Of a stretch of DNA of 64,000 nt, positions 23,449-34,410 are shown in pieces. The stretch comes from Chelydra serpentina (lineage: Eukaryota > Chordata > Testudines > Chelydridae). The stretch spans positions 25,642,001 through 25,706,000 of the forward strand of contig JBAIAC010000051.1 of assembly GCA_037349315.1 (NCBI GenBank). Direction: 5' to 3'. The notes beneath the pieces are model-generated. The model saw nothing but the letters and a program-made list of their open reading frames with translations, was not told where the DNA came from and searched no databases. Both the position numbers and the translations under genes were made by a program. Position 1 is the first letter of the stretch; every line of letters begins with the position of its first letter.

Positions 23449-24629
23449 GTAATGTTGCACTCCATATGTTTTATGGAAATATGCTAATGAAGTGTGACTA
23501 TAATGTAACTGGAATATACTTCATGCAAAAGGTCTCTTGTAAGGTATGATTACAAATCTTAAAATCTACTGAGTGTGTTCATCCTATTTGTATGTATGTA
23601 TCATTCTTGTATCTAAAACTAAAAATATGAAGTATAACTCTGAAGTCCTATTGTAATTATGGGCTATTATTAATGCGGGCTATTAATGGTGGCTTAGAAT
23701 CTTGATGGCTCCCATTGACTAGAACAATTGACTGTAGATGGCTCTGTTTACCCGCAAGCCTCCACTGCATATGTGCGGGCCAGTCATGGAAGAATGCAGG
23801 GGGGCTCACAGGACATGTGAACATGTCACATGATACTGGAATCCATCTTTAACCTGATGCTTTTCCATTTAGAAGGAGGGGTGGGAACCCAGAGAAAGAC
23901 AAAGGATTCCTACCTTGTGCCAAAGCTATAAAAGGGGGTGGAACAGAACAAAGGGGGCTGCCAGTCATAAGAAGTCCCCTAGTTAACACCTGAGCTGGAT
24001 CTAACAAGGACGGTACCAGGGAAAAGGATTGGGCCCAGACTAGGAAGGAGTCTAGTCTGTGAAAGACATTTATTGGGACATCTCTAAAGATGAGATTTAC
24101 CTGTATGCAGTTTCTAAATGTAATAGGCTTAGACTTGCGTGTTTTGTTTTGTTTTGCTTGGTAACTTACTTTGTTCTGTCTGTTATTACTTGAAACCATT
24201 TAAATCCTACGTTTTATACTTAATAAAATAACTTTTGTTTATTAATAAAGCCAGAATAAGTGATTAAAACCCGGGGGAGCAAACAGCTGTGCATATCTCT
24301 CTATCAGTGTTATAGAGGGCAGACAATTTCTGAGTTTACCCTGTATAACCTTTATACAGAGTAAAATGGATTTATTTGGGGTTTGGATCCCATTGGGAGC
24401 TAGGTGTCTGGGTGCTGGAGACAGGAGTACTTGCTGAGCTGTTTTCAGTTAAGTCTGCAGCTTTGGGGGCATGGTTCAGACCCTGGGTCTGTGTTGCAGC
24501 AGGTTAGCGTGTCTGACTCAACAAGGCAGGGTTCTGGAGTCCGAAGCTGGCAAAGAAAATGGGCTAGGAGGTAGTTTCAGCACATCAGGTGACAGTCCCA
24601 AGGGGGTCTCTGTGATCAAACACATCACA
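23449..24629 (+). mobile_element. Solo LTR of an endogenous retrovirus-type element, 1181 bp
   Basis: The segment starts TGTAATGTTGC and ends ACACATCACA, and is flanked by the perfect 5-bp duplication TTCTC (23444-23448 and 24630-24634). Promoter and processing signals fit the + orientation: TATAAAAG at 23927-23934 and AATAAA at 24232-24237. No internal genes remain. The size and 5-bp duplication suggest an ERV-type element; the family was not determined. Confidence 0.85.
23927..23934 (+). promoter_or_regulatory. TATA box of the solo LTR
   Basis: TATAAAAG lies about 480 bases into the LTR and 305 bases upstream of an AATAAA signal, the usual order in an LTR. Activity is not implied. Confidence 0.6.
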
Positions 24630-25299
24630 TTCTCACTGAAACAAAAATATGGAAAACAATTGTTTGGGCTCAACGAAATGTTTTGAACGTCGTTCCAAAC
24701 TGATGTTTTGTTTCAGAATGTTGTTTTGAAACAATGCCAAAATAGTGTTTTGAAAACATGAAAACTATTTGCCAAAATTTTAAAAAATGTGCCCAGATGT
24801 AGTTATTTGCATTTTCCAGCAAATCACCATAACACATTCACCACCTGAATTAAACCAGAGGATGGCTGTCTCTGATATACTGCACTCAGTAGATAGCCCC
24901 CATTCCCTAAGAACCAAATACTATGTCATTTTTTTCCTTTCTAAGTCCATTTCCTCCCCATCTTGGATCCAGCTATGAAGTAATCATAGCACTGAATTTG
25001 TGAATGTAGAATTCCCCAGCAACAGACTGTGATATCATTATTGGGATTGTGACTCTATTACATTCTACTCTGTGTAGGTTCTTGCCCCAGGACTTTGGCT
25101 CCACTGTAGGAACAACAAGAAGAATTGAATATACGAGGCACAAAGCTTGCATTGACATACAGTCAAAAAGAACAAGGAAATACTGTGTGTTTTCAAAGCT
25201 CACTAAATGTCAAAGACCCCTTTAATGGGGCTTTCACCTGATACAAGGAGAAAGCATTGTCTTGTGGGAGATGGTATTATGGGTAATGAACTGGACTGT

Positions 25300-25500
25300 G
25301 ACTCAGGAGACATGGATTAAATTCCTGGATCTACTGCTGACTGGCCTTTGGCAAATTATTTAATCTTTCTACGTGCCTCAGTTTCTCCATCTGTGAAATG
25401 GAGATAACGATGCTGATTTCCGTTGTAAAGTGCTATAAGATCCACAGATGAAAAGTGCTGTATATGAGGTAGGAATTATTATTATTATTACATTACAGGC
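25300..25500 (+). mobile_element. MIR-like core SINE
   Basis: The order of conserved blocks is that of MIR: CTGGCCTTTGGCAAATTATT, TGCCTCAGTTTCTCCATCTG, TGAAATGGAGATAA, and a tail ending in repeated ATT. It is diverged but convincing. Confidence 0.75.
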
Positions 25501-25642
25501 TGTGAGGATAAATGTATTAATGTTTTTGGAGTTCTCTGTTATTATCGTGATGGGGAGGGAGTCACTGACATGGAAAAATAGTGGGTAAATTGCATTCCTG
25601 GGCATCACCAGATCTAGGTTCTGTTCTTGGCACCACCAGAGA

Positions 25643-26970
25643 TCATAGAATCATAGAATCTCAGGGTTGGAAGGGACCTCAGGAGGTCATCTAGTCCAAC
25701 CCCCTGCTCAAAGCAGGACCAACCCCAACTAAATCATCCCAGCCAGGGCTTTGTCAAGCCTGACCTTAAAAACCTCTAAAGAAGGAGATTCCACCACCTC
25801 CCTAGGTAACCCATTCCAGTGCTTCACCACCCTACTAGTGAATTTTTTCCCCCTAATATCCAACCTAAACCTCCCCCTCTGCAACTTGAGACCATTACTC
25901 CTTATTCTGTCATCTTCTATCACTGAGAACAGTCTAGATCCATCCTCTTTGGAACCCCCTTTCAGGTAGTTGAAAGCAGCTATCAAATCCCCCCTCAGTC
26001 TTCTCTTCTGCAGGCTAAACAATCCCAGTTCCCTCAGCCTCTCCTCATAAGTCATGTGCTCCAGCCTCCTAATCATTTTTGTTGCCCTCCACTGGACCCT
26101 TTCCAATTTATCCACATCCTTCTTGTAGTGTGGGGCCCAAAACTGGACACAGAACTCCAAATGAGGTCTCACCAGTGCCGAATAGAGGGGAATGATCACG
26201 TCCCTCGATCTGCTGGAAATGCCCCTACTTATACAACCCAAAATGCCGTTAGCCTTCTTGGCAACAAGGGCACACTGTTGACTCATGTTCAGCTTTTCAT
26301 CCACTGTAACCCCTAGGTCCTTTTCTGCAGAACTGCTGCCCAGCCATTTGGTCCCTAGTCTGTAGCAGTGCATGGGATTCTTCCGTCCTAAGTGCAGGAC
26401 TCTGCACTTGTCCTTGTTGAACCTCATCAGATTTCTTTTGGCCCAATCCTCTAATTTGTCTAGGTCCCTCTGTATCCTGTCTCTACCCTCCAGTGTATCA
26501 ACCACTCCTCCCAGTTTAATGTCATCTGCAAACTTGCTGAGGGTGCAGTCCATACCATCCTCCAGATCGTTAATGAAGATATTGAACAAAACCGGCCCCA
26601 GCACCGACCCTTGGGGCACTCCACTTGATACTGGCTGCCAACTAGACATGGAGCCATTGATCACTACCCGTTGAGCCCGACCATCTAGCCAGTTTTCTAT
26701 CCACCTTACAGTCCATTCATCCAGCCCATACTTCTTTAACTTGCTGGCAAGAATATTGTGGGAGACTGTATCAAAAGCTTTGCTAAAGTCAAGAAATAGC
26801 ACATCCACTGCTTTCCCCTCATCCACAGAGCCAGTTATCTCATCATAGGAGGCAATTCGATTAGTCAGGCATGACTTGCCCTTGGTGAATCCACGCTGAC
26901 TGTTCCTGATCACGTTCCTCTCCTTTAAGTGATTCAGATTCACTGTGTTTCCTTGGGCAAACTCCAAGAG
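25643..26970 (-). mobile_element. CR1 LINE, 5'-truncated
   Basis: The plus strand begins with the reversed CR1 tail (ATCATAGAATCATAGAATCT) and 3' UTR. It then carries an antisense RT reading frame and stops abruptly within the RT domain at about 26970. The same subfamily is found at 51961-53162, and the two copies are very similar base for base. Confidence 0.92.
25729..26967 (-). pseudogene. CR1 reverse transcriptase ORF, 5'-truncated but open
   Basis: 412 codons of RT with no stop. From the N-terminus: [42 protein letters not shown] and the catalytic site, which here reads FADDIKLGG (Thr to Ile after the Asp pair). Then come [30 protein letters not shown] and [10 protein letters not shown]. 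The endonuclease and RT N-terminus are missing, so it cannot transpose alone. The ATG at 26967 is internal to the ancestral ORF and probably not a real start. Confidence 0.88.
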
Positions 26971-26971
26971 C

Positions 26972-27043
26972 TCCCTGGTGGTCTAGTGGTTAGGATTTGG
27001 CACTCTCAGCCCTGTGGCTTGGGTTTGATTCATGGTCTGGGAA
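26972..27043 (+). pseudogene. tRNA-Glu-like sequence (pseudogene or SINE head)
   Basis: The 72 bases match the tRNA-Glu(CTC) pattern: TCCCTGGTGGTCTAGTGGTT at the 5' end, anticodon CTC in CACTCTCAG, and a B box GGTTTGATTC. The T-arm stem and part of the anticodon stem are mispaired, so it is not a working tRNA. It lies directly between a CR1 truncation point and a CR1-type 3' end. Confidence 0.75.
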
Positions 27044-27057
27044 TGTGATTGTTGACT

Positions 27058-27305
27058 ATAACAGGGTTCAAGAAAGAACTAAATAAGTTTATGGAGGGTA
27101 GGTCCATTAATGGATGGGCAGAGATAGTGTTCCTAGGCTCTGTTTGCCAGAAGCTGGGAATGGGCAACAGGGGGTGGATTATTTGATGATTACCTGCTCT
27201 GTTCATTCCCTCTGGGGCACCTGGAATTGGCCATTGTTGGAAGACAGGATACTGGGTTAGATGGACCTTTGGTCTGACTCAGAATGGCCGTTCTTATGTT
27301 CTAAA
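27058..27305 (+). mobile_element. CR1-related LINE 3' end joined to tRNA-like sequence
   Basis: The first bases encode the tail of the LINE ORF (FKKELNKFMEG), as in the copy at 30270. The 3' UTR follows (GATACTGGGTTAGATGGACC, TTTGGTCTGACTCAGAATGG) and ends at TTCTTATGTTCTA. It may belong with the tRNA-like head at 26972 as one composite SINE. Confidence 0.7.
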
Positions 27306-27455
27306 GTCACTTCATTTCTCTCTGCCTCTGTGTCCCCATCTCTAAGGGTAGGATACTACCACTGAGCTACCTCACATAGTTAATTACTTCATTCTTGTAA
27401 AGTATCTTGATATCCTTGGCTAGGTGGCACTGCAGAAATGCAAAGTATTATTATT
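27306..27455 (+). mobile_element. MIR-like SINE fragment
   Basis: It contains TCACTTCATTTCTCTCTGCC, CCCATCTCTAAGG, CTTGTAAAGTATCTTGATAT and an ATTATTATTA tail, the MIR block order. Confidence 0.55.
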
Positions 27456-28149
27456 ACACTATAGGATGGCTGTGTCTACAATGCACAGTAGGAGACATTC
27501 TTGGGCATGCCCATGGCATTCTCCTAAAACCGCACATTTTACAAGCACCTGGGCATAGTAAAATGATTCATTTTCACATCCAGCTTCCCATCAGTGCAAA
27601 TAATGTATACATATGACAGAGCCATCAATCCAGCCCCCAAAGGAACTAATGCTGTTTGGGGGAGTAGAGGGTGGTCAATGAGTTTTTAGGAAATTACACG
27701 CTTTTCTTTGTGAGGAGCATTACCTTCATGATGATTTTATAAAGTTTTTAGCCAAACCTTACAGTGGGTTGGTAACACATCTTGTGAAGGTGACAGTTAT
27801 ATCACATCACTGCTATTTAACTGCAAAACTAGCCCCTTGCAACGGTTATGTTTCATTTTAATGTCACTAGATGCACTTACACAGGAAGGCCTGAATGTGA
27901 AACACACAAAGACGACTTCAAAGGCAGCACTTTCCAAAGCCAGGCCATTCTCACGGGGGACCCATAGGATCAGAACCGTACTGAGTCTTATGGTCTGTAT
28001 GCTAGGGCTGAACGCATAATACTACTAATTAATAAATCATTAATGTGGCAAAGAACTAATTTCCAAGCAGCCAGAACTCTTTCTCAAGGGTCCTAACTAC
28101 TCCTGGATCCCTTCTTGTGGGGATTTTGCTAGGAGAGGTTGCCTTAGAG
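27456..28149. other. Unannotated stretch
   Basis: No gene or repeat family recognised. Confidence 0.4.
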
Positions 28150-28470
28150 CCTGTCTACTGGATTGGGCCCTGCACAAATCAAAGGGGGTGGTGCTGGTTT
28201 CCCATACCCAGAGCACTTCCCCAGGATGTGGGAGACGCTGATTCAAATCCCCATTCTGCATGCTGTGGAGCAGAGAAGTGAACCCAGGTGAGTGCCCAGA
28301 CCAGACGCTCTCATGTCCTCCCCTAGTAGCTGTTTGCTTTGGACACATCACTAAATAGCCTTTGGAATGGGAACTTGAATGTGGGTCACCAACATCTGAG
28401 ATGAGTGGCCTAAGCCCCAGGCCATAGAGTTATTCTAGCTAGCTCTGTCGCTCTGGCCCAATGACGAGGT
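28150..28470. repeat. Dispersed repeat related to 57160-57440
   Basis: Both regions contain tRNA-like phrases such as GTGAACCCAGGTGAGTGCCC or CAGTTCAAATCCTCCCCACC, and a CCACATC/ACATCTGAG block followed by GAGT. They look like two old members of one tRNA-like or DNA repeat. Ends were not resolved. Confidence 0.4.
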
Positions 28471-29256
28471 GAGAACGGAGACCTTCACAGCCTTGCGTAT
28501 TGCCGGATCCAGCCTTCTTTTCCTCATCAGAGGAAATAGTCACATTTCTGCCAGTTTTGCTGGAACTGAATATTTTTGGACCCTTTAAGGAAACAAGTGG
28601 TCAGTTATTTACAAGTCTGTCCACATTACTCTGGTTTACATGCTGAGATTTACTTGATTTGTTAAAAGATGTGGCATTTAGAAAAATCTCTCTGTCATGA
28701 ATCTGTCAGGAGAACTGAAAAGCTTTTTCTAAACAAAAGAAAAATACTTAAATACTTTAAAAATTGCTGAAAATCCCCAAATCAGCACTGCCTTCTTTTG
28801 TTTACCTCCTTTTATCCACTTAAATAAATCATCTGCCTGTCTTTCACTCAAAGGGTTTTGTGGTGGAGGCTGATTAACTGACTCACCTTTAAGAATTGAT
28901 TAGTGACACCAGGGATGAATTTGGCCACTCAAGATCTATTTTGCATTTGACTGTAGTCTTTTAAGGGACTAACTGGAAGGGGTTAAGGGCCTTTCAGAAA
29001 CTGCCCCTAGACGGTGGTCTATAAAGCAGCTCAAAAGAGACCTGAAAGGCTCTGTAACTCCCAAGTTCATGGCTCTCTGCATTTCCCGCTGTAGCGCGGC
29101 AGGCACAATATGTATTTCCAAAACACACCCATCAGACCTCCTGGATTCTGACCTTGTAAGATGCAGAGAATCTCCTGGGTCCTCATTCTGCTTCCATTAA
29201 ATCAATGGGAGCTTGGCCACTTTCTTCTATGGGAAGAGGCTCAGGCTGCTTGTGAA
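28471..29256. other. Unannotated stretch
   Basis: No gene or repeat family recognised. Confidence 0.4.
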
Positions 29257-29435
29257 TCATAGAATATCAGGGTTGGAAGGGACCTTAGAAGGTCATCTAG
29301 TCCAACCCCCTGCTCAAAGCAGGACCAATTCCCAATTTTTGCCCCAGATCCCTAAATGGCCCCCTCAAGGCTTGAACTCACAACCCTGGGTTTAGCAGGC
29401 CAATGCTCAAACCACTGAGCTATCCCTCCTCTCCC
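29257..29435 (-). mobile_element. tRNA-derived SINE with CR1-type 3' end
   Basis: This is the reverse complement of the SINE at 20951. The plus strand starts with the reversed tail (ATCATAGAATATCAGGGTTG) and ends with the reversed tRNA-like head (GGTTTAGCAGGCCAATGCTC, ACTGAGCTATCCCTCC). Confidence 0.88.
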
Positions 29436-29727
29436 CCTCAGGCCTGTGTCTCTTCATGCTGATGTATCTCTCTCTGGTAGGACTGCCAGCTGCCCAGGTT
29501 TTCCCAGGATCATCTCTTTGGTGAGTTAGCTGTAAGGGCGCTCAGTACACACTGCCAGCAGTCTAGTTTTATAGGCTCAGGATCATTCCAGATGTCCCAA
29601 GTTATTATACGTCAGAAGTGGCACCCTTACTCTATGGGCCTGAGCCAAAGCGCATTGAAATCAATGGGGGTCTTTCCATCAACTTCAATGGGCTGACAGT
29701 GTGAAGAGCCACTTCTCTGACAGTGTC

Positions 29728-30070
29728 TGTGATGGGGTGCCCTACTCACTGCTGGACAGTGCTGCCTCCCTCCTGGTTGCTGTGGGGAATAGCTCTGATG
29801 CCTCTCCCTCCCGTTCCCCTCTCTCGCTCCGGGCGCTGCAGCCTCTTCTTCGTGACTTGGCCCTCCAGTCAGGTCACTGTCCGTCTTTCCCCAAAGTCTC
29901 TCCTGACAAATAGGCCCAACCAGTGCCACTTCCTGGTAGGGGAGTGCGGGCCCACCCTCTACTCCAGGTTCCAGTCCAGGGTCCTTGATCAACCAGTCAA
30001 GGTCTGCAGCTTCCCTAACTTTACTGCTCTTGCCTCTGGACTACGTCCTAGCTTGTCCACGCTTCCTACT
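29728..30070 (-). mobile_element. Truncated LTR
   Basis: It begins TGTGATGGGGTGCCC and contains GGGCCCACCCTCTACTCCAG and GTTCCAGTCCAGGGTCC. These phrases are shared with the complete solo LTR at 35598 (GGGCCCGCCCTCTACTCCGG, GTTCCAGCCCAGGGCCC). The rest is lost or displaced by the CR1 that follows at 30071. Confidence 0.55.
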
Positions 30071-30665
30071 CATAAGAACATAAGAAAGGCCGTACTGGGT
30101 CAGACCAAAGGTCCATCCAGCCCAGTATCCTGTCCACCGACAGTGGCCAATGCCAGGTGCCACGGAGTGAGTGGACCTAACAGGTAATGATCAAGTGATC
30201 TCTCTCCTGCCATCCATCACCCCCCTCTGACAAACAGAGGCTAAGGACACCATTCCTTACTCATCTTGGTTAATAGCCATTAATGGACTTAACCTCCATG
30301 AATTTATCCAGTTCTCTTTTAAACCCTGTTATAGTCCTAGCCTTCACAGCCTCCTCAGGCAAGGAGTTCCACAGGTTGACTGTGCACTGTGTGAAGAAGA
30401 ACTTCCTTTTATTTGTTTTAAACCTGCTGCCCACTAATTTCATTGGGTGGCCCCTAGTTCTTTTATTATGAGAACAAGTAAATAACTTTTCCTTATTCAC
30501 TTCCTCCACACCACTTATAATTTTATATACCTCTATCATATCCCCTCTTAGTCTCCTCTTTTCCAAGCTAAAAAGTCCTAGCCTCTTTAATCTCTCCTCA
30601 TATGGGACCCGTTCCAGACCCCTAATCATTTTAGTTGCCCTTCTCTGAACCTTTTCTAATGCCAG
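30071..30665 (-). mobile_element. CR1-related LINE, 3' end and RT C-terminus
   Basis: The plus strand starts with the reversed tail (ATAAGAACATAAGAAAGGCC). The - strand ORF at 30270-30629 encodes the conserved RT C-terminus (YEERLKRLGLFSLEKRRLRG, then LWNSLPEEAV, then GFKRELDKFME). It is truncated at 30665, where a Ty3/gypsy-like LTR begins. Confidence 0.85.
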
Positions 30666-30774
30666 TGTTGAATACCCTCATCGTTCAAGCATAAGAAGCG
30701 AGCCAAGGTAGAGCAACATTCAGGCTTTACACCTTCCTCCACTTAGCCTGTGCTCCCCATCAAGCACTTTCTAA

Positions 30775-31070
30775 GGGCTGGTCTACACTAACCCCATAAT
30801 TCGAACTAAGATACGCAACTTCAGCTACGTGAATAACGTAGCTGAAGTCGAACTATCTTAGTTCGAATGAAAAAGCACTTACCCGGGGTCCACACGCGGC
30901 GCGCAGGCTCCCCCGTCGACTCCGCCTACTCCGTTCGTCGAGCTGGATTACCAGCGTCGACGGCGGAGCACTTCCTGGTTCGATTTATTGCGTCTAGACA
31001 AGACGCGACAAATCGAACCCAGAAGATCGATCCCGCCCCTCCGACAGGACGCGTAAGTATAGACGTACCC
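30775..31070. mobile_element. 296-bp PIF/Harbinger-type MITE, copy 2
   Basis: The ends are GGGCTGGTCTACACTAACCC and (reverse complement of the right end) GGGTACGTCTATACTTACGC. The duplication TAA is perfect (30772-30774 and 31071-31073). It is exactly as long as copy 1 and has the same two hairpins (first at 30801-30866). It is inserted in an LTR of the gypsy-like element. Confidence 0.88.
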
Positions 31071-31813
31071 TAAAAGTAGAGTTCTTTAAGTTCCAGTACA
31101 TTACCTTATCCATAAGCATACTACTACCATACCCATGCGAGGAAGCTGTCTGTCATAAGATCCCTTTTATCACATATATTTGAGATAGCAAAATTAAACA
31201 TAAATAACCTACTTACATATTTAACATTCTATTTCACTCCCTAAAAGACTATATCTAACTTAATAGCCACTCTTTTTAAAGTTAAGTATTAACTTGGTTA
31301 CTACTAATACTAAGAAAATACTAAGATATTTTCCTCTGGGTTTCCTCTTTCATGCCTTAGTATTATACTAATTGCACTAAGTCCTGTGCATACCTTGCAG
31401 GCAGGTTGATGCTGAGCAAGTGCAAGTCTTTCTTATGACGACTGGAGACTGCCTGGCCCTTGGTTCATGCAGTGTTGAGAGAGGCTGTTCTGGAATCTAT
31501 CAGTCACTGGTCAGCCTGTGTTCCTTCCATGTTGTGCTGATCATGCCTCAGCAGAGTCCATATTTCACCATCCTCCATGTTTATGTCTTGCTTTCATAGT
31601 GAGTGGATGTATTTGTAGTTTCAGTGAAATATATGACCATCCACTGGTATGTTATATGAATGAGGATTTCTCTCTTCAATGCATGTAGTTTGTTTCCAAA
31701 AGCAGGATTTGTCTTAAGGAAATAGAGGACACTATCAAGTTCAAACTAGTTGTATTTCTTGGAAGTCTTTAGCTTGTCAGTCATAGTCGGCTTTGGCTTT
31801 TGGGCATTTCTCT

Positions 31814-32131
31814 TCATTTTTGTCTGTTATTCCTTCCACCACAGCCAGTTGCGGTAATGCTGGGGCTATAGGCACCAAGGTATGCATTCGTCTTGATGTC
31901 AATTGTTGTATTGGGCAGATATAGGTCTTTTGTGGGAACGTTTATCCATTCAAGGATGACTTGCCATATATTTTCCTTGCTCTTTAATAGTCTTAGCACT
32001 TTTAACTGCCCATTCGGCTTTGCCATATGACTGTCTCTGGTATAGTGGTGATTTGATGTGACTGAATTCCCATTCCCAAGTATATTGCACAAACTCACTG
32101 CAAGTGAACTGGGGTTCACTGCATGAATCAT
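31814..32131 (-). pseudogene. Integrase remnant of the gypsy-like element
   Basis: On the - strand, in a frame other than the longest ORF, blocks typical of a Ty3/gypsy integrase core are visible: EPQFTCSEFVQYTWEWEF, then YGKAEWAVKSAKTIK with the third catalytic Glu in GKAE. The preceding SDNG block is eroded. Stops follow within 60 codons. It is non-functional. Confidence 0.65.
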
Positions 32132-32410
32132 TTGTCCCAGGTCACTACATTTGTGAGTACTCTTGTTTCAGCTGAAAGCAGTGGCTTCTGTGCTGTGGAT
32201 ACTACCTGACATTTCAGCCTGCATACTTCTCTTTGGTATTCTGCTTGTAATTTACATTGGCCTAGCGGTATTATGACCATGCCATTTGCTTGACTGCAAT
32301 TGCAGTCTCTTCTCTTGCATAATGCCAAGGAATTCTTTGTAGCCTATCACATTCACTGATGTCCCAATGTCTATTTGACATTCAATTTCCTGTTTGCTTG
32401 TGTGCTTCTA
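32128..32410 (-). pseudogene. Aspartic protease remnant of the gypsy-like element
   Basis: The - strand shows a protease-like active-site segment, IDIGTSVNVIG, where intact proteases have DTGA or DTGS. After a frame change comes VIIPLGQCKLQAEYQRE, typical of the C-terminal half of retropepsins. It runs directly into integrase sequence, so the reverse transcriptase and RNase H region has been deleted. Confidence 0.6.
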
Positions 32411-32485
32411 CCTTGTCTTTGCCTCTGGTGCTAGTCTCAGCTTTACAAACTATTTATTTTGGCAGTTTTGCATGGCATTAATGTC

Positions 32486-32677
32486 CTATACATGTAAAAA
32501 CCTCATCGTCTGAGTAACTGCTTGCTTCATAAATATGGTATAATATTGTTCTTTGTATTTCGTGTCTGCAAGCTTTTGCATAATGACTTCCTGTGCTACA
32601 ACGATTGCATTTGACCCCATAAATAATTTTCCATTATCATGTTTTTCTCCACAGTACCCACAGGTCTTCCTTTGCAT
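32486..32677 (-). pseudogene. Gag zinc-knuckle remnant
   Basis: It begins KTCGYCGEKHDNGK, the first half of a CCHC knuckle as found at the end of Gag in Ty3/gypsy elements. The Cys/His positions of the second half are altered. It lies just upstream of the protease remnant on the - strand, as expected. Confidence 0.5.
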
Positions 32678-33354
32678 TTTGTTTATCTCTGCTTTGTATT
32701 TCCCCCCTTCATATTTCCATGCTTTTCCTGTGCTACTTGGTGAATTCTCGGTGTCTGCTCCACTTATGATCTACATTTGGATGTGAGCTTATTCTAGCTT
32801 TACTCATGTCTATAGCTCTTTGTAGAGCTAGCGTGGGCTCTGAGCATCCTCATTTGAGCTCCTGCATTTTTTGTCCCTATTACTAATCTCTCACAAATTA
32901 GTTTACCTTGTGCAATTATCAAGTCTTAAGAGTCCATCACTTTGTGCTCTTTGGCAATACACTGATCTATCATTTCTCCAGCTTCTTGATTACACTTATT
33001 GAAAAGATACCTTTCATCTGGCAGTTTTTGGGGGTTGAAAATGCTTTTGGAGTATTTCAAGGATGTTACATGGGGCCTCCTGATCTGCTGCTGCCATATT
33101 TTGAAGCTGTTGGAGCATGTGGCAGACTTTACCCATCACTCCTTATAATTGGCTGCTCTTGTTTTGCGTCTCTTTTTATCCATCCCCATTGCAATTCTGT
33201 AGCTTTCTCATTGTGATTTAAAGACGGTCTTATTGCTTAACCCCTCCCTGTGCATAGCAATCTGCTCAGGGGCAGGAATTTGGTATGCTGCCATGCTTGC
33301 TTTTACTTCGTTTGGGTTTCTTGCGATATTCTTAGTTTCCTATTTCACCAACTC

Positions 33355-33367
33355 ACTTCTGACACCA
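33355..33367 (-). other. Probable tRNA primer-binding site
   Basis: TGGTGTCAGAAGT on the - strand, immediately after the LTR end, has the TGG start and position expected of a primer-binding site. Confidence 0.5.
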
Positions 33368-33574
33368 TGTTCAGTGTTTAAGCAGAAAATGAGAAAAAGC
33401 TACAACAGTGCAACATTCAGGCTTTATTTCTTCCTCCACTTTTCCTGTATTCCCCATGAAGCATTTCCTGAAAGTAGAGCCCTCTATGGACTTCACTCTA
33501 TACATACGCCTACCATAGCATTCCCTGTTGGAAATCTATGCATTGTAACACTTCATTTCTCATTTAATGGTGCT

Positions 33575-33692
33575 CACTGTGCATGATGGATCTCTTTCCG
33601 AGTTTATAATCATACTCTGGAGTCTAGGATCCTCACTGTGCATGGCGGATCTCTTTCCAAGTTTATGATCATACTCTGGAGTCTAGGATACA
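33575..33692. repeat. 59-bp tandem duplication
   Basis: CACTGTGCATGATGGATCTC starting at 33575 is repeated as CACTGTGCATGGCGGATCTC at 33634, with the following 40 bases (CATACTCTGGAGTCTAGGAT) also duplicated. It lies in or next to the right LTR of the gypsy-like element. Confidence 0.8.
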
Positions 33693-33699
33693 CAATTTG

Positions 33700-34224
33700 C
33701 TCATCAATGTCAGCTTTAAATAGAAATGAAGCAAAAGTAATTTAGAGGGTGGGCAGAAGCCATTGGCCTACAATTTACAAATAATACACATGCAGAGAAC
33801 TAAAGTTGAAAGTCTTTTCTTCTTCATTGTACTCCACCTGTAACAGCTGATGAACTTACTAACATCTATAACAGCATTTTCCTTACACTCTACACCGCTT
33901 TGAGTGTTAGTGACCCTGTACTCTGGCATTGGAAACACAAAGCCCCTGAACTCAGGTTTTGGAAGGTAAAAAGCCTTTTAGTTCCCCTTGAAGTTGTTTT
34001 TGTAATGAGCAGACGTGATCAGATACTGCAAAAAATACACACACACAAAAACCACCGGGTTAGTTTTTGCAGAAACCACCTTACAATGATACAATTTAAT
34101 AGAAAATACTCTGTAAAATCTCTGGATAATAAGAGCCAATGGCTGGAAGTTGAAATGAAACAAGTTCAACCTGAAATAAGGTTCGGAATTTAGGAGTGAG
34201 GGCAATGAACCGTTGGGAAAGTAT
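33700..34224. other. Unannotated stretch
   Basis: No gene or repeat family recognised. Confidence 0.4.
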
Positions 34225-34403
34225 TCCAAGGGGGGGAGCAGAGTATCAAGTGTGGATATCCTTCTAAACCATGCTCTAGTTCAATCCCAAGTCAATGGCC
34301 TTGATGCAGGAATCAATGGGTCAAGTTCTATGGCTTGAGTCTTGCTGGAGGTCAGATTAAATGATCATAATGGTCCCTTTTGGCCTTCAAATCTATTAAT
34401 CTA
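34225..34403 (+). mobile_element. CR1 3'-end fragment
   Basis: It ends in GAGGTCAGATTAAATGATCA, TAATGGTCCCTTTTGGCCTT and ATCTATTAATCTA, a CR1 3' UTR and tail in + orientation. A GC-rich foldback element starts eight bases later. Confidence 0.7.
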
Positions 34404-34410
34404 AAGCAAT

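Larger units (their letters stand above)
30666..33700 (-). mobile_element. Decayed Ty3/gypsy-like LTR retrotransposon
   Basis: Two related direct repeats mark the LTRs. 30715-30775 and 33413-33470 share CAACATTCAGGCTTTA, TTCCTCCACTT and CCCCAT.AAGCA. The right LTR starts TGTTCAGTG at 33368. Just beside it, 33355-33367 reads (on the -) TGGTGTCAGAAGT, which looks like a primer-binding site. Between the LTRs, - strand remnants follow the order zinc knuckle, protease, integrase. Most of the polymerase is missing. A 296-bp MITE sits in the left LTR. The outer ends were not fixed. Confidence 0.7.

Noticed and set aside
26972..27043. Functional tRNA-Glu gene
   Set aside because: The T-arm and anticodon stems are mispaired, and it sits between LINE pieces without a polymerase III terminator at the expected distance.
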